DNA of 41,636 nucleotides, taken from assembly GCA_050288705.1 (NCBI GenBank), contig JBNKEI010000168.1, forward strand, positions 1-41,636. The letters run 5' to 3'. Source of the DNA: JBNKEI01 sp050288705. GTDB taxonomy: Bacteria > Myxococcota > Myxococcia > Myxococcales > UBA5297. Under the pieces are notes generated by a model that did not search any database, had not been told where the DNA came from, and worked only from the letters and a program-made list of their open reading frames with translations. Below are positions 6,205-14,244 of this stretch, piece by piece (the stretch's first letter is position 1; each line of letters opens with the position of its first letter). The position numbers were made by a program, and so were the translations under genes.

Positions 6205-8661
6205 TTAAAGCTCCAGTTGAAGAACAGCATCTTTTAAGGTGATGTAGAGATTTCTGGCCTGGGGATCGACCCTCACGCCTAGGGGATAGGAAAGGGAAGC
6301 GGGGAGGGGGCCCAAAGTATTGGCAGCATGTCCGGCAATACCAACAATAGTGCTCACCGTACCTAGGGGAGTAATCATACGGATGGTGTGATTTTCGCTA
6401 TCAGCCACGTATAAATTGCCAGAACCATCTGTGGTAATTCCAATAGGGGTATCAAACCGAGCATTGGGGCCAGCACCATCAGCGTTGCCCTTTTCGTTTG
6501 CTTTTCCTGCCAAAGTGCTTACTTCGCCTTGTGGTGAAATTTTACGGATAGTATGGTTGTCACGGTCGGTCACGTATAAATATCCGGAACTATCTACGAC
6601 CAAGCTGCGAGGGTAATTAAAACTTGCGGCAGTACCTATACCATCTGAATTTCCGGGTACACCCGCCTTTCCAGCCAAAGTACTTACTATCCCTTCAGGA
6701 GTAATTTTCCGAATGGTGTGATTTCTGTGGTCTGCCACGTAAATATTTCCGGCATTATCCAAGTCAACGCCAGAGGTAATGTTGAACCGAGCTTCTTCAA
6801 TTAATCCGTCAGTACTACCGCTTCCGTCATCTTTCTGGTCTCCGTTATCTCCACTATTTCCTGCGAAGGTAATAACATTATTAACATCGCCAGCAAAAGT
6901 GATCTTCCGAATAGTGTGGTGACTGGCAGCATAAATATTGCCGCTCGCATCCAAACTTATGTCATATATGCTCTTGAAAAGAGCAGTGCTTCCTGGGCCA
7001 TCTGAAACTCCCGGGGTTCTTGCGCTTCCCGCAATAGTACTGACTTTTCCGTCAGGCTCGATTTTCCTAATAGTGTAATTATGCGTATCTGCAACGTAAA
7101 TATTGCCTGTGCTGTCCAAATCTAAGCTCTCCGGAGAATAGAACCGAGCATTATTACCCGTAGCATCGGCGGCGCCACTCTCGCCACCAGCCTTTCCTGC
7201 TATTGTACTAACCTCTTTGCTAGAGAGAGCGATCCTGCGAATGACACGATTTCCATAGTCAGCTACATAGACATTCCCTTTATTGTCCACAGCTACGCCA
7301 GTCGGCTTGTTAAATCGAGCTTTAGCGCCTACGTCATTAATACTGCCAGAATAGTTTGCCTTTCCCGCCAACGTGCTTACCACTCCCTCAGGAGAAATCT
7401 GGCGAATGAGATGATTGTTGCGGTCAGCTACATAGACATTGCCTTCCTTATCTACAGCCAAACCGCTGGGCCACTTAAACTTTGCAGCAGTTCCTTTCGC
7501 ATCTTCGTAGCCCATTTCTTTACCTGCGAAAATTTTGACCGAGCCGGTGGCATCTATTTTCCAAATACAGCAGTATTCCTGACTGTAATCTGACACATAG
7601 AGGTTCCCATTTTCGTCTACTGCTAGCGAACGGAGCTTGTCGAAGCTATCATTTTTCGCAAAGGTACTTACCTTGCCGCTAGGGCCAATCTTACGGACAG
7701 CGCGGTTGCCAGAATCTGCTACGTATATATATCCATCTTTGTCCACCGTAATCCCGGAAGGATTTTTAAAACGAGCAGTACTCCCCACACCATCATCCTC
7801 TCCCGGCTTACCAGAGGCTCCTGCTAAAGTAGTGACTTCTTGGTTGTGCGGGGTGATTTTTCGGATAACGTGGTTGCCATAGTCAGCAACATAGACGTTT
7901 AAATCTTTATCTACCGCTACTGCGCTCGGGAATTCAAACCGAGCGCCAGTGCCCACTCCATCATTACTTCCTGCGCTTCCCGCTTTCCCTGCTAGAGTGC
8001 TCACTTTACGGTCCAAGGTGATTATTTTCCGAATAGTGTGGTTTGCGCGATCGGCTACATAAAGGTTCCCCTCTCTATCAACCGCGATATCGGTTAACCC
8101 CGGTTCTTGCAAGTTGTCCCATTTATACCGGCCAGGACCGCCAAAGCGGGCGTCCGATCCAATGCCATCAACATTTCCCTGGCCAGAAAGAACGCCTGCT
8201 ACCAAAGTAAGAGAGTGCGCTGTTGTCTGGAAATCTACCCCTGTCACGCTGGCGCTATTTACCGTGAGAGACTTGCTCTCCGGGCTAACGCTATAACCTG
8301 GCCGCAAAGGTTTTATGGTGTAGCTACCTTTTTCCAAACTGCCGAAAAGAAAAACTCCGCGAGAATTAGTGAGCGTCTCCCTGTCTGTATTGAGGCTGAC
8401 CGTAACTCCCGGCATTACTACTCCCGCCTGGTCGATTATCACGCCAGAAATAGTGGTTTGACAAATATTATTAAGGCAAGTTCGCCCCCCAAGACAGTCA
8501 GCGTCGATATCACAATTGGCTGCAACGCAGGTTTCTTCGTGGCAATAAGCATTTTTTGGGCAATTCCCGTTGCTTTTGCAGCTCAGTGGAAAATCTGGTT
8601 CACACGCACTTAGCTGAATAATTGCAGCCAACATAGGCAAGACAAAAAGATGAAGCTTCAT
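6205..8661 (-). CDS. NHL-repeat lipoprotein with EB-like Cys motifs and a carboxypeptidase-regulatory-like domain
   Basis: The 818-residue protein has GAGG 6 bp before the ATG. Residues 1-20 end in a lipobox (QLSAC, Cys20), so it should be membrane-anchored. Residues about 27-68 hold spaced Cys motifs (CKSNGNCPKNAYC, CDIDADCLGGRTC) typical of deltaproteobacterial lipoproteins. Residues about 70-135 (ISGVIIDQAGVVMPGVTVSL, then NSRGVFLFGSLEKGSYTI) form a carboxypeptidase-regulatory-like beta sandwich. The rest is about 12 NHL-like repeats of roughly 55-60 residues with cores such as 'G(I/V).VD..GN(L/V)YVAD..NH.IRKI', each preceded by '(V)STLAGKAG..G..DG.G..ARF'. Twelve blades fit two six-bladed propellers, probably a binding scaffold on the cell surface. 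The last repeat (VRVDPQARNLYITLKDAVLQLEL) is degenerate. No partner gene is obvious. Confidence 0.9.
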   Translation of the reverse strand: MKLHLFVLPMLAAIIQLSACEPDFPLSCKSNGNCPKNAYCHEETCVAANCDIDADCLGGRTCLNNICQTTISGVIIDQAGVVMPGVTVSLNTDRETLTNSRGVFLFGSLEKGSYTIKPLRPGYSVSPESKSLTVNSASVTGVDFQTTAHSLTLVAGVLSGQGNVDGIGSDARFGGPGRYKWDNLQEPGLTDIAVDREGNLYVADRANHTIRKIITLDRKVSTLAGKAGSAGSNDGVGTGARFEFPSAVAVDKDLNVYVADYGNHVIRKITPHNQEVTTLAGASGKPGEDDGVGSTARFKNPSGITVDKDGYIYVADSGNRAVRKIGPSGKVSTFAKNDSFDKLRSLAVDENGNLYVSDYSQEYCCIWKIDATGSVKIFAGKEMGYEDAKGTAAKFKWPSGLAVDKEGNVYVADRNNHLIRQISPEGVVSTLAGKANYSGSINDVGAKARFNKPTGVAVDNKGNVYVADYGNRVIRRIALSSKEVSTIAGKAGGESGAADATGNNARFYSPESLDLDSTGNIYVADTHNYTIRKIEPDGKVSTIAGSARTPGVSDGPGSTALFKSIYDISLDASGNIYAASHHTIRKITFAGDVNNVITFAGNSGDNGDQKDDGSGSTDGLIEEARFNITSGVDLDNAGNIYVADHRNHTIRKITPEGIVSTLAGKAGVPGNSDGIGTAASFNYPRSLVVDSSGYLYVTDRDNHTIRKISPQGEVSTLAGKANEKGNADGAGPNARFDTPIGITTDGSGNLYVADSENHTIRMITPLGTVSTIVGIAGHAANTLGPLPASLSYPLGVRVDPQARNLYITLKDAVLQLEL

Positions 8662-9392
8662 AAAATCCTCAATTTGGTCAATGTATTCTTGACGATTGCA
8701 CCATCAGTGAAAAAAATAAAGTGATTTTTGTGAAACCAATATCGTTACCTTCATGGCGATGAGTACTGGTTGGCCACGGGTTGATCGTTCAATATGTTGT
8801 AAAAAATCTTATAATTATAAATATTCTTACATGTTTAGGCGCGGATCAAGCGAGCTACTTGTGTGGTCCATTGATCCACTCCCGAATATCAATTGCGCTA
8901 TCTTTTGAGGAATAGGAAAATCAAAGCGGAAAATGTGAAATCTGTATAAGTATCGAAAGTCAGTCAAAGGCCACAATGAGAACAAAAATTAGGGTAAGTT
9001 GTTGTCGGAAAGGGGACAAACAAGGCAAGGAGACAAACCTGTACTACTATGGCAGCCAAATATTGCCAAAAATGTAAGAAGAGAAGGCAAGAGACGAACG
9101 AACAGCGCGATTTCGCGCATGGAGGCCCGGTAATTTGCAACCCGAATGGGCGAGAATTTTACAAGTGATAGTTGGCTCTTAAATAAATGCAATAACAAAT
9201 GCAATAACTGTTCTGGTATTTCCACAATTCGGGCAAACTGCTCATGCGAATTTTTTCGGTGGCTGCCGTAATGCCCAAGTACGGGCGCCATTGGCAAACA
9301 AGATATTGATTTTAGGGGAACAGGTGCTGATGTAAGAACCACGCATCGTCTGCTCTCCAAAATCGCGGTGGTTCTCTTTCAGGATCGCTCGT
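8662..9392. other. Gap with no convincing gene
   Basis: A 123-codon minus frame (8989-9360) and overlapping plus-strand frames, including a Cys-rich one around 9190-9270, are open, but none matches a family I know and none has a good ribosome-binding site. The first 100 bp contain the upstream region of the NHL gene. This could be a decayed gene or insertion sequence. Confidence 0.4.
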
Positions 9393-9902
9393 TCAGTTGG
9401 AACCGTCTGCGCTAGAGCCAGCTTTGGCGTCGGCGCTGTATTCGCCTTTGGAGTGGGATTTGGAGCTTATCATGTGCTCGGCTTTGGAGCGTTCTTTGCG
9501 GAAGGTTTCGTAGAGTTCCTTATCGGCCAATCGCGTCGATTCGGAGCCGGCTTTGCGAAAAATTGCGTAGGGGTCTTCCTTGGCTAAGTGATCGGCTTGG
9601 GAGTCGGTCAAGTTCTTGTTTTCAAGGTATTCGCAGAGTGTATTGCAGATTTTGGCATAGCCGCTCCAGTAGTCGGCTTCGGAGATTCCAAGGTCGGGGT
9701 TATATCCGGGTTTGGAGCCGGCCTTGGAGCTGCTACATCCGGGTTTGGAGCTGGCCTTGGAGCCGCTGCATCCGGGTTTGGAGCCGGCCTTGGAGCCGCT
9801 GTATCCGGGTTTGGAGCCTGAGCCCCCTGGCGGTGGGGAAGTCAAGTTAATCTCTCTCTTGTAAGGGTTCGTATTTACCTTGCCGCTTGGTTTCGCATTC
9901 AT
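9393..9902 (-). CDS. Low-complexity hypothetical protein with 11-residue tandem repeats
   Basis: The ORF encodes 169 residues, with an AAGGGAGAG ribosome-binding site 8 bp before the ATG. After a Lys/Pro-rich start and a PPPGGSGSKPG stretch come roughly four 11-residue units (SGSKAGSKPGC/Y), encoded by a 33-bp DNA repeat. The second half is non-repetitive, helical and charged: ISEADYWSGYAKICNTLCEYL, then DSQADHLAKEDPYAIFRKAGSE and ADKELYETFRKERSKAEHM, ending in another Ser/Gly/Lys-rich tail. I see no signal peptide and no known family. Opposite-strand frames over the repeats are shadows. Repeat number may vary between strains. Confidence 0.55.
   Translation of the reverse strand: MNAKPSGKVNTNPYKREINLTSPPPGGSGSKPGYSGSKAGSKPGCSGSKASSKPGCSSSKAGSKPGYNPDLGISEADYWSGYAKICNTLCEYLENKNLTDSQADHLAKEDPYAIFRKAGSESTRLADKELYETFRKERSKAEHMISSKSHSKGEYSADAKAGSSADGSN
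9710..9818. repeat. 33-bp tandem repeat inside the low-complexity gene
   Basis: Units beginning GTTTGGAGC(C/T) start at 9710, 9743 and 9776, with a partial unit at 9809. They are nearly identical and in frame (11 codons) with the minus-strand gene. Confidence 0.85.
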
Positions 9903-10169
9903 GAATTCTCTCCCTTTGTCTCAGTGCAGGTACAAACAACACTTGTCACGCGACTTCTCCTATGCCTGCTAAGTTATGTTATCGATGACTTCATTAGCTT
10001 CACGGCAGTTGGGTAGCGCATTATCGCGACATCCAAAAAAAGTTGCGTGGTCCTATTGCCCTGACATAGGCGAGCCGACCCTCGACAGCGCGCGGAAATT
10101 CATGACACTCGTGCCGGAAGTCGATCCCACTCCCAACTCTCCTACTACACCTTTTTCGCGAGCCTTCTT

Positions 10170-11282
10170 TTAAGGAATTGCTATTTTTTTTGTAGCCCAT
10201 TCTAATCCACCTCGCTCATCGCGTACTACTAGGTAGATTTGGGCTCGTGTAGGGCTAGGAGAAGCAAGAGGAATCCAATAGCCTCCATGAATAGAGCCGG
10301 AAGTAGTAAACCATGAGAATCGCCAATGCTCTTGCGCGGTTTCTAATGGTTGGCCGTTAGAATCACGCAACGTAAAGGTCTGACCAAAAGATTCGTTGTC
10401 GATCGCTGTTTCAATAAATTTTGGCTCATAGCGTATTCCGTAATCGGTCCGTTCGAATTCTTCTATTCCTTCAATACTTGGATTTTGATTTGGGGCATCA
10501 TCGGAATCTGGGCCGCGAATATGAATATATTTAACAGTAATAACTTGTTTTCGATCCTTTAACGTGGTTTTCAACTGATTAGGAACGTTTGCCAAGGCTG
10601 CACACCAATCGCTGCCAGAAACAAGTTCTTCAGGTGCAGCATCTATTGCAAACGCCAAAATGGATACTTTAATCCCCAAAAACCTTCGGGGGTGGTTGGA
10701 TGGAAGTTCATTGAGTCTTAAATTGTCGGGGATAGTGTATGTTGGGGTGGAAAGCGATATGGCTGAGTCGAGTTGAATTCGCGCCGCGCTGCACCCAGTG
10801 GCATCGCAGGAATCAATTCCCGAGAACGAAAACTCGCCAACCTTCCCAATTCCCAATTCGTAACTCGAAGAATTGCCAGGTGTACAAGATATATGGGAAA
10901 TGGTTTTCTCAAGCAGAGCAACAGGATGATCTTGCCAACTATCACCTTGAATGCAAGAGTCGTCGGAATCTTCCAAATTGGGCGTACACGCGAAATAAAG
11001 TACGGAAGATCGCTTTGCCGGATTATCTAAAAACCCTGGGCTAGCCACCAACGATGTCAGTAGCGAAGTTTTTTTCAGAATACCTTCACCTTTCGAATCG
11101 GGCGCAGGTAAGGCAATCTCTGGCGGATCGGCTTTTATACCAAGCACGCGCAATGAATTTATCGTTGATGGGTGAGAGAATGCACTAGTTTCTTCCTCGA
11201 CACAACCTCCAGCCAAGCCTGCGCTTACTAATAATGCGCTAGATAAAAAGCATATACAATAAAGTTCTTGTTTATCAATCAT
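10170..11282 (-). CDS. Myxococcota-type lipoprotein, partner of a TonB receptor
   Basis: This 370-residue protein has a signal peptide and lipobox: residues about 9-27 are hydrophobic and end LAGGC (Cys27), followed by an acidic EEET. The mature part opens with INSLRVLGIKADPPEIALP, a hallmark opening of lipoproteins in Myxococcota and relatives, and contains several Cys pairs (FACTPN..DSCIQG, SCDATGC). The C-terminal third (EHWRFSWFTTSGSIHGG, then RAQIYLVVRDERGGLEW) looks like an Ig-like beta sandwich. The gene starts 12 bp after the stop of a TonB-dependent receptor fragment, so the pair was probably one operon in which this lipoprotein assisted uptake. No enzymatic motif is seen. Confidence 0.75.
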   Translation of the reverse strand: MIDKQELYCICFLSSALLVSAGLAGGCVEEETSAFSHPSTINSLRVLGIKADPPEIALPAPDSKGEGILKKTSLLTSLVASPGFLDNPAKRSSVLYFACTPNLEDSDDSCIQGDSWQDHPVALLEKTISHISCTPGNSSSYELGIGKVGEFSFSGIDSCDATGCSAARIQLDSAISLSTPTYTIPDNLRLNELPSNHPRRFLGIKVSILAFAIDAAPEELVSGSDWCAALANVPNQLKTTLKDRKQVITVKYIHIRGPDSDDAPNQNPSIEGIEEFERTDYGIRYEPKFIETAIDNESFGQTFTLRDSNGQPLETAQEHWRFSWFTTSGSIHGGYWIPLASPSPTRAQIYLVVRDERGGLEWATKKIAIP

Positions 11283-11294
11283 GTTGTGAGGCTC

Positions 11295-12128
11295 CTAATA
11301 TTCGAAACTAAAACCGACTGTTGGGAATCGCGGAGGAAATTGTCGCTTCAGTTTATACTCGGAATAGTCAAAATTGTACGAAATAGAATCAGATTCGCTA
11401 TAATTTTTGTAATCGGTCACATTAAGAACGTCGATGTACACAGACAAGAACCACTTGTTGAAAGTCCATTTCTTGTCGAATCGTAAGTCAAGTTCGAAAA
11501 AATTCGGAAGCCGAGCATTGTTGCTTTTTGTTGAAATTCTGCCATATGTGTCATAGTCGGCGTAATAGATTGACCCGATGATTCTAGAATAAGGATTGCC
11601 TGAACCAAATCGTAGCCGAAATCCGGCGGACAATCCTTCCCAAACATCGAATAACTCAATTGTTCCTAGGGCAGTTAAGTTATGAGGTTGGTCATGGTTC
11701 GACAAAAACTCTTGATATTCGCCTGCGGAATTAAGAAATTCTCGTTTGCTTTTGGTGTAAGAATAGGTAATCCAACCAGAAAAGCGTCCATCGGCATTGT
11801 ACCGCAGCAATATTTCCGCACCATACGCTTTTCCTCTGCCGTTGTTCGAAAAACGCTCTTCTACTGCTATTCCATTGCGAATTGCGGTATTCCCAGATCT
11901 CTGTGTAAGATTAAAAAGGCTTTTATAGAAACCCTGTATATTTAACGACAGCGGGCCCCAAATTTTGTGCTCATATCCAAGCACGTACTGTCGTGCTCCT
12001 TCAGAACCGAGTTCAGGATTTCCTAGCTCCTTAGTGGCATTTAGTTTCTCTGGAAACTGATGATATATTCCCGCGCTTCCTTTAATAGTCGTGCTGTCGG
12101 AAAGAAGCCAGCGTACCGAAAACCACAA
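11295..12128 (-). pseudogene. TonB-dependent receptor, C-terminal barrel fragment
   Basis: The frame encodes about 277 residues of alternating beta strands typical of an outer-membrane barrel: STTIKGSAGIYHQFP, LGYEHKIWGPLSLNIQGFYKS, GAEILLRYNADGRFSGWITYSY, and the end GFSFEY with the terminal aromatic recognised by the Bam machinery. Full receptors have 700-1000 residues with a TonB box, plug domain and 22 strands; here the plug and most of the barrel are gone. The only available start is a TTG without a ribosome-binding site, with an in-frame stop shortly upstream and non-homologous DNA beyond about 12130. It is therefore a 5'-truncated relic whose downstream lipoprotein partner survived. 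Confidence 0.85.
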
Positions 12129-12309
12129 AAATGGGGCAGTAGTGGCACATTACATCATTCTGGTCAAATGTTTTTGGGCGATTAAGATGCAATCGAAAGA
12201 ACGCATAACACAGCTAAATAAAAGCAATTAAACGCGAAAAAGCTTGTTAAAACTCTCTGCCTTTGTTTAACTAGGATCGGCCAAATTACGAAGAGAGGAT
12301 GGAAAAATC

Positions 12310-12845
12310 ATGGTCAAACAAAAAAACACTGCCTTAGGTATTGTTTTTTTTATAAATGCTATTTTATTTGGATGTAGCCCTTCGGACCCTTCAAAGGAAT
12401 CCACTGTCGAACCAGTAGAATGGAGTGAGTTTTGTAATATTAAGTGCCTTCGTGAAGAAATGTGCTTTTCTAAGGAAAAAGCAAAATGTTTAAACAAGTG
12501 CTTGAATAACGGAGAGAAATATGAACAATCTATCAAACCTGATTTTTTAGCTTCCTATTCTCATTGCCTCGAATCATTGTCATGTGAAGAAATTGATGAT
12601 TTTTGTGTTCTTGAAGGGCTAATAGAAGTTGATCGCAACTTTTTGAAAAATGATCTCGTCCATTCCTGTCTCAAAAAATATAGCTCATGTTCATCTCAAA
12701 ATGAGTACTTTGATTTTGTCGATGATCTATGTATGACCACAAGTGTACTTAAAGAAGAGAAACAACAGCAAGCTGCAAATGTCTCGATTTGGACTGCAGC
12801 AAGATAGGCCAATGTCTTTTTGACGCAGGCGCATTTAGCTACTAA
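12310..12845 (+). pseudogene. Cys-rich lipoprotein with a 3' frameshift
   Basis: The frame starts with a signal peptide ending LFGC (lipobox, Cys at about 22), then repeated Cys patterns: FCNIKCLREEMC, KAKCLNKCLNNG, SHCLESLSCEEIDDFC, SCLKKYSSC. In the listed frame it ends with an atypical NVSIWTAAR tail at 12807. Shifting frame at about 12778 yields KCLDLDCSKIGQCLFDAGAFSY ending at 12845, which continues the Cys spacing, so one indel probably truncates the natural C-terminus. The function of such small Cys-rich lipoproteins is unknown. The 3' end abuts a decayed transposase on the opposite strand, which may mark a rearrangement point. Confidence 0.65.
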
Positions 12846-13330
12846 AAAGGTGACAACGCAAATGCACGAGAGCCGGCTAGTTATCACGACTGCTGGCCGT
12901 GCTATCTTTATTACGCTCCATAAAAGATCGATGGAGTGGTATTGGATTGTGATGCTCTGTTCTCCATAAACAAAACTATTTGTTGTTTGCAAAAAATCTT
13001 TTTCGGACAGCAACGAACGGAGATAAACCTTTTCTCCATATTTTTTTGGATGACCTCTTTTATTAAAATTTTGGGAAACTGGAGCTGGATAATACGTTGC
13101 GGAATTAATTTTTATCGTGCAATCAAGTGATTTCCTTGCGAAAGCAGTCCGCAAATTATCTTTCTGCTTACATAATATGCGTCGGCAACAAAATAGAATG
13201 ACTGGGAAATTGCCAAAGAAGAATTTGTAATCAGACCATTTTGTCCAGCAGAGTCCTTTGGTCACGATTTGAAAATAGTGCAGTTCACTGCGTGACGGCC
13301 ACTTTTCAATACAGCGTAAGGTCTTCGTGT
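12810..13330 (-). pseudogene. Transposase relic with several frameshifts
   Basis: Pieces of one DDE transposase lie in different minus-strand frames. About 13255-13120 gives LDKMV, SFYFVADAYYVSRKIICGLLSQGNHLIAR in one frame; about 13140-12930 gives INSATYYPAPVSQNF, KRGHPKKYGEKV and SITIQYHSIDLLW in another. The order 'YFVADAYY.S.KII.GLL..GNHLI.RV..NA..Y.PAP...RGRPKKYGEKV......DLLW' is that of a known family of DDE transposases (IS4/IS701-like fold). At least two frameshifts occur and both ends are missing, so it is inactive. The single 214-codon frame spanning 12696-13340 mixes real and out-of-frame sequence. Confidence 0.7.
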
Positions 13331-13531
13331 TTTTTCCCAAAAAAGGTGACGCGCACGTTTATCTTACCGTTTATAGAATGCCGCGATAACAGGCTTTTTG
13401 CTGCCTTTTTTGCAGCTTGACAAACAAAATTATGACCGACACCTAACGATACCTTTTTTTCCTCCAACAAGGTGCACGCGCGAACACGGCAAAACAGCGA
13501 TACTACGCCTAATTACCACAAGGAGTTACCA

Positions 13532-14206
13532 GTGCCGTCTACTCGCCTATCGCTCATCGCTCTACTGTTAATGGTTAGTTGCTATCATCCAAGAGTCTTA
13601 GTTCCTGCGCCTTCCGCTAAAAAAAAGGGGGATTTTTCTGCTTGGGCACGGGAAAGGGGGGTTCAGGTTACCGCTCAAGGTGACTGGGAGGGCGAGCCCT
13701 CAACCTTAAGCGAAGTGGTTACTCCCATACGAATTGCTATTCATAACCATAGCGAATATCCCCTGGTTTTGCGCTACCAAGAATTCTCTTTGAGAGCTGG
13801 TGACGATGGCTTTGTTTCTAGTGCCATACCGCCATTTCAGGTAAATCGGCCGGGAGTACTGGCAGTGAATCCGGCATTTCCCTACTCAAATTTCTACTTG
13901 GCTCCACAATATTCCCCGTTTTATCCTTCGCTCACTCCCTGGCCGCGAGACTTTACTTGGGGGCCGTATGTCTATGAAGGCTATGCTACCGCTTGGCAAG
14001 CGGCCTTGCCAACCAATGATATGCTGCAAAAAGCATTGCCGGAGGGAGTTCTTGACACAAGGGGTTCTATAACCGGGTTTGTATACTTTCAACGTTTGAA
14101 TTTTCCAGTTGGAACTCCCGCCTATTTCAATCTTAATTTAATAAATGCCGATGATGGAAAAAGATTCGGCGCAATAACTATTCCTTTCTTAATAGAAAGG
14201 GATTGA
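13532..14206 (+). CDS. Hypothetical lipoprotein
   Basis: A GTG start at 13532 has a strong AAGGAG 6 bp upstream and gives 224 residues; the longer frame from 13472 has no such site and spoils the signal peptide. Residues 1-18 form a signal sequence ending LMVSC, a lipobox. The mature protein contains an Ig-like stretch (TPIRIAIHNHSEYPLVLRYQEFSLRA) followed by an aromatic- and Pro-rich middle (PAFPYSNFYLAPQYSPFYP) and a final FVYFQRLNFPVGTPAYFNLNLINADDGKRFG strand pair. This 'lipoprotein with an N-terminal beta sandwich and a hydrophobic insert' is common in Myxococcota but of unknown function. It is convergent with gcvPB. Confidence 0.7.
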   Translation: MPSTRLSLIALLLMVSCYHPRVLVPAPSAKKKGDFSAWARERGVQVTAQGDWEGEPSTLSEVVTPIRIAIHNHSEYPLVLRYQEFSLRAGDDGFVSSAIPPFQVNRPGVLAVNPAFPYSNFYLAPQYSPFYPSLTPWPRDFTWGPYVYEGYATAWQAALPTNDMLQKALPEGVLDTRGSITGFVYFQRLNFPVGTPAYFNLNLINADDGKRFGAITIPFLIERD

Positions 14207-14216
14207 AATGAATTAA

Positions 14217-14244
14217 AGAGCCAATTACTAGCTTGTTTGGCTCT
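14217..14244 (+). terminator. Hairpin between convergent genes
   Basis: AGAGCCAA (14217-14224) pairs perfectly with TTGGCTCT (14237-14244), followed by GTTTCC and a short T run. It lies just after the lipoprotein stop and across the gcvPB stop, so it could terminate transcripts from both directions. Confidence 0.4.

Noticed and set aside
8107..8613. 168-codon plus ORF
   Set aside because: Antisense shadow of the NHL lipoprotein gene.
8989..9360. 123-codon minus-strand ORF as a gene
   Set aside because: No ribosome-binding site, no known family, odd composition, and competing plus-strand frames are equally open.
9710..9818. Possible CRISPR array
   Set aside because: Units are contiguous with no spacers and are in frame with a gene; it is a coding tandem repeat.
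9563..9850. Long plus-strand frames over the tandem repeats
   Set aside because: They are shadows created by the 33-bp repeat, whose length is a multiple of three, so all frames stay open. The minus-strand frame has the ribosome-binding site.
9976..10173. 65-codon plus ORF
   Set aside because: No ribosome-binding site or homology; it lies in the gap before the lipoprotein gene's 3' end.
12696..13340. 214-residue minus ORF as a single gene
   Set aside because: The recognisable transposase parts change frame within it, and its 3' part is antisense to the lipoprotein gene.
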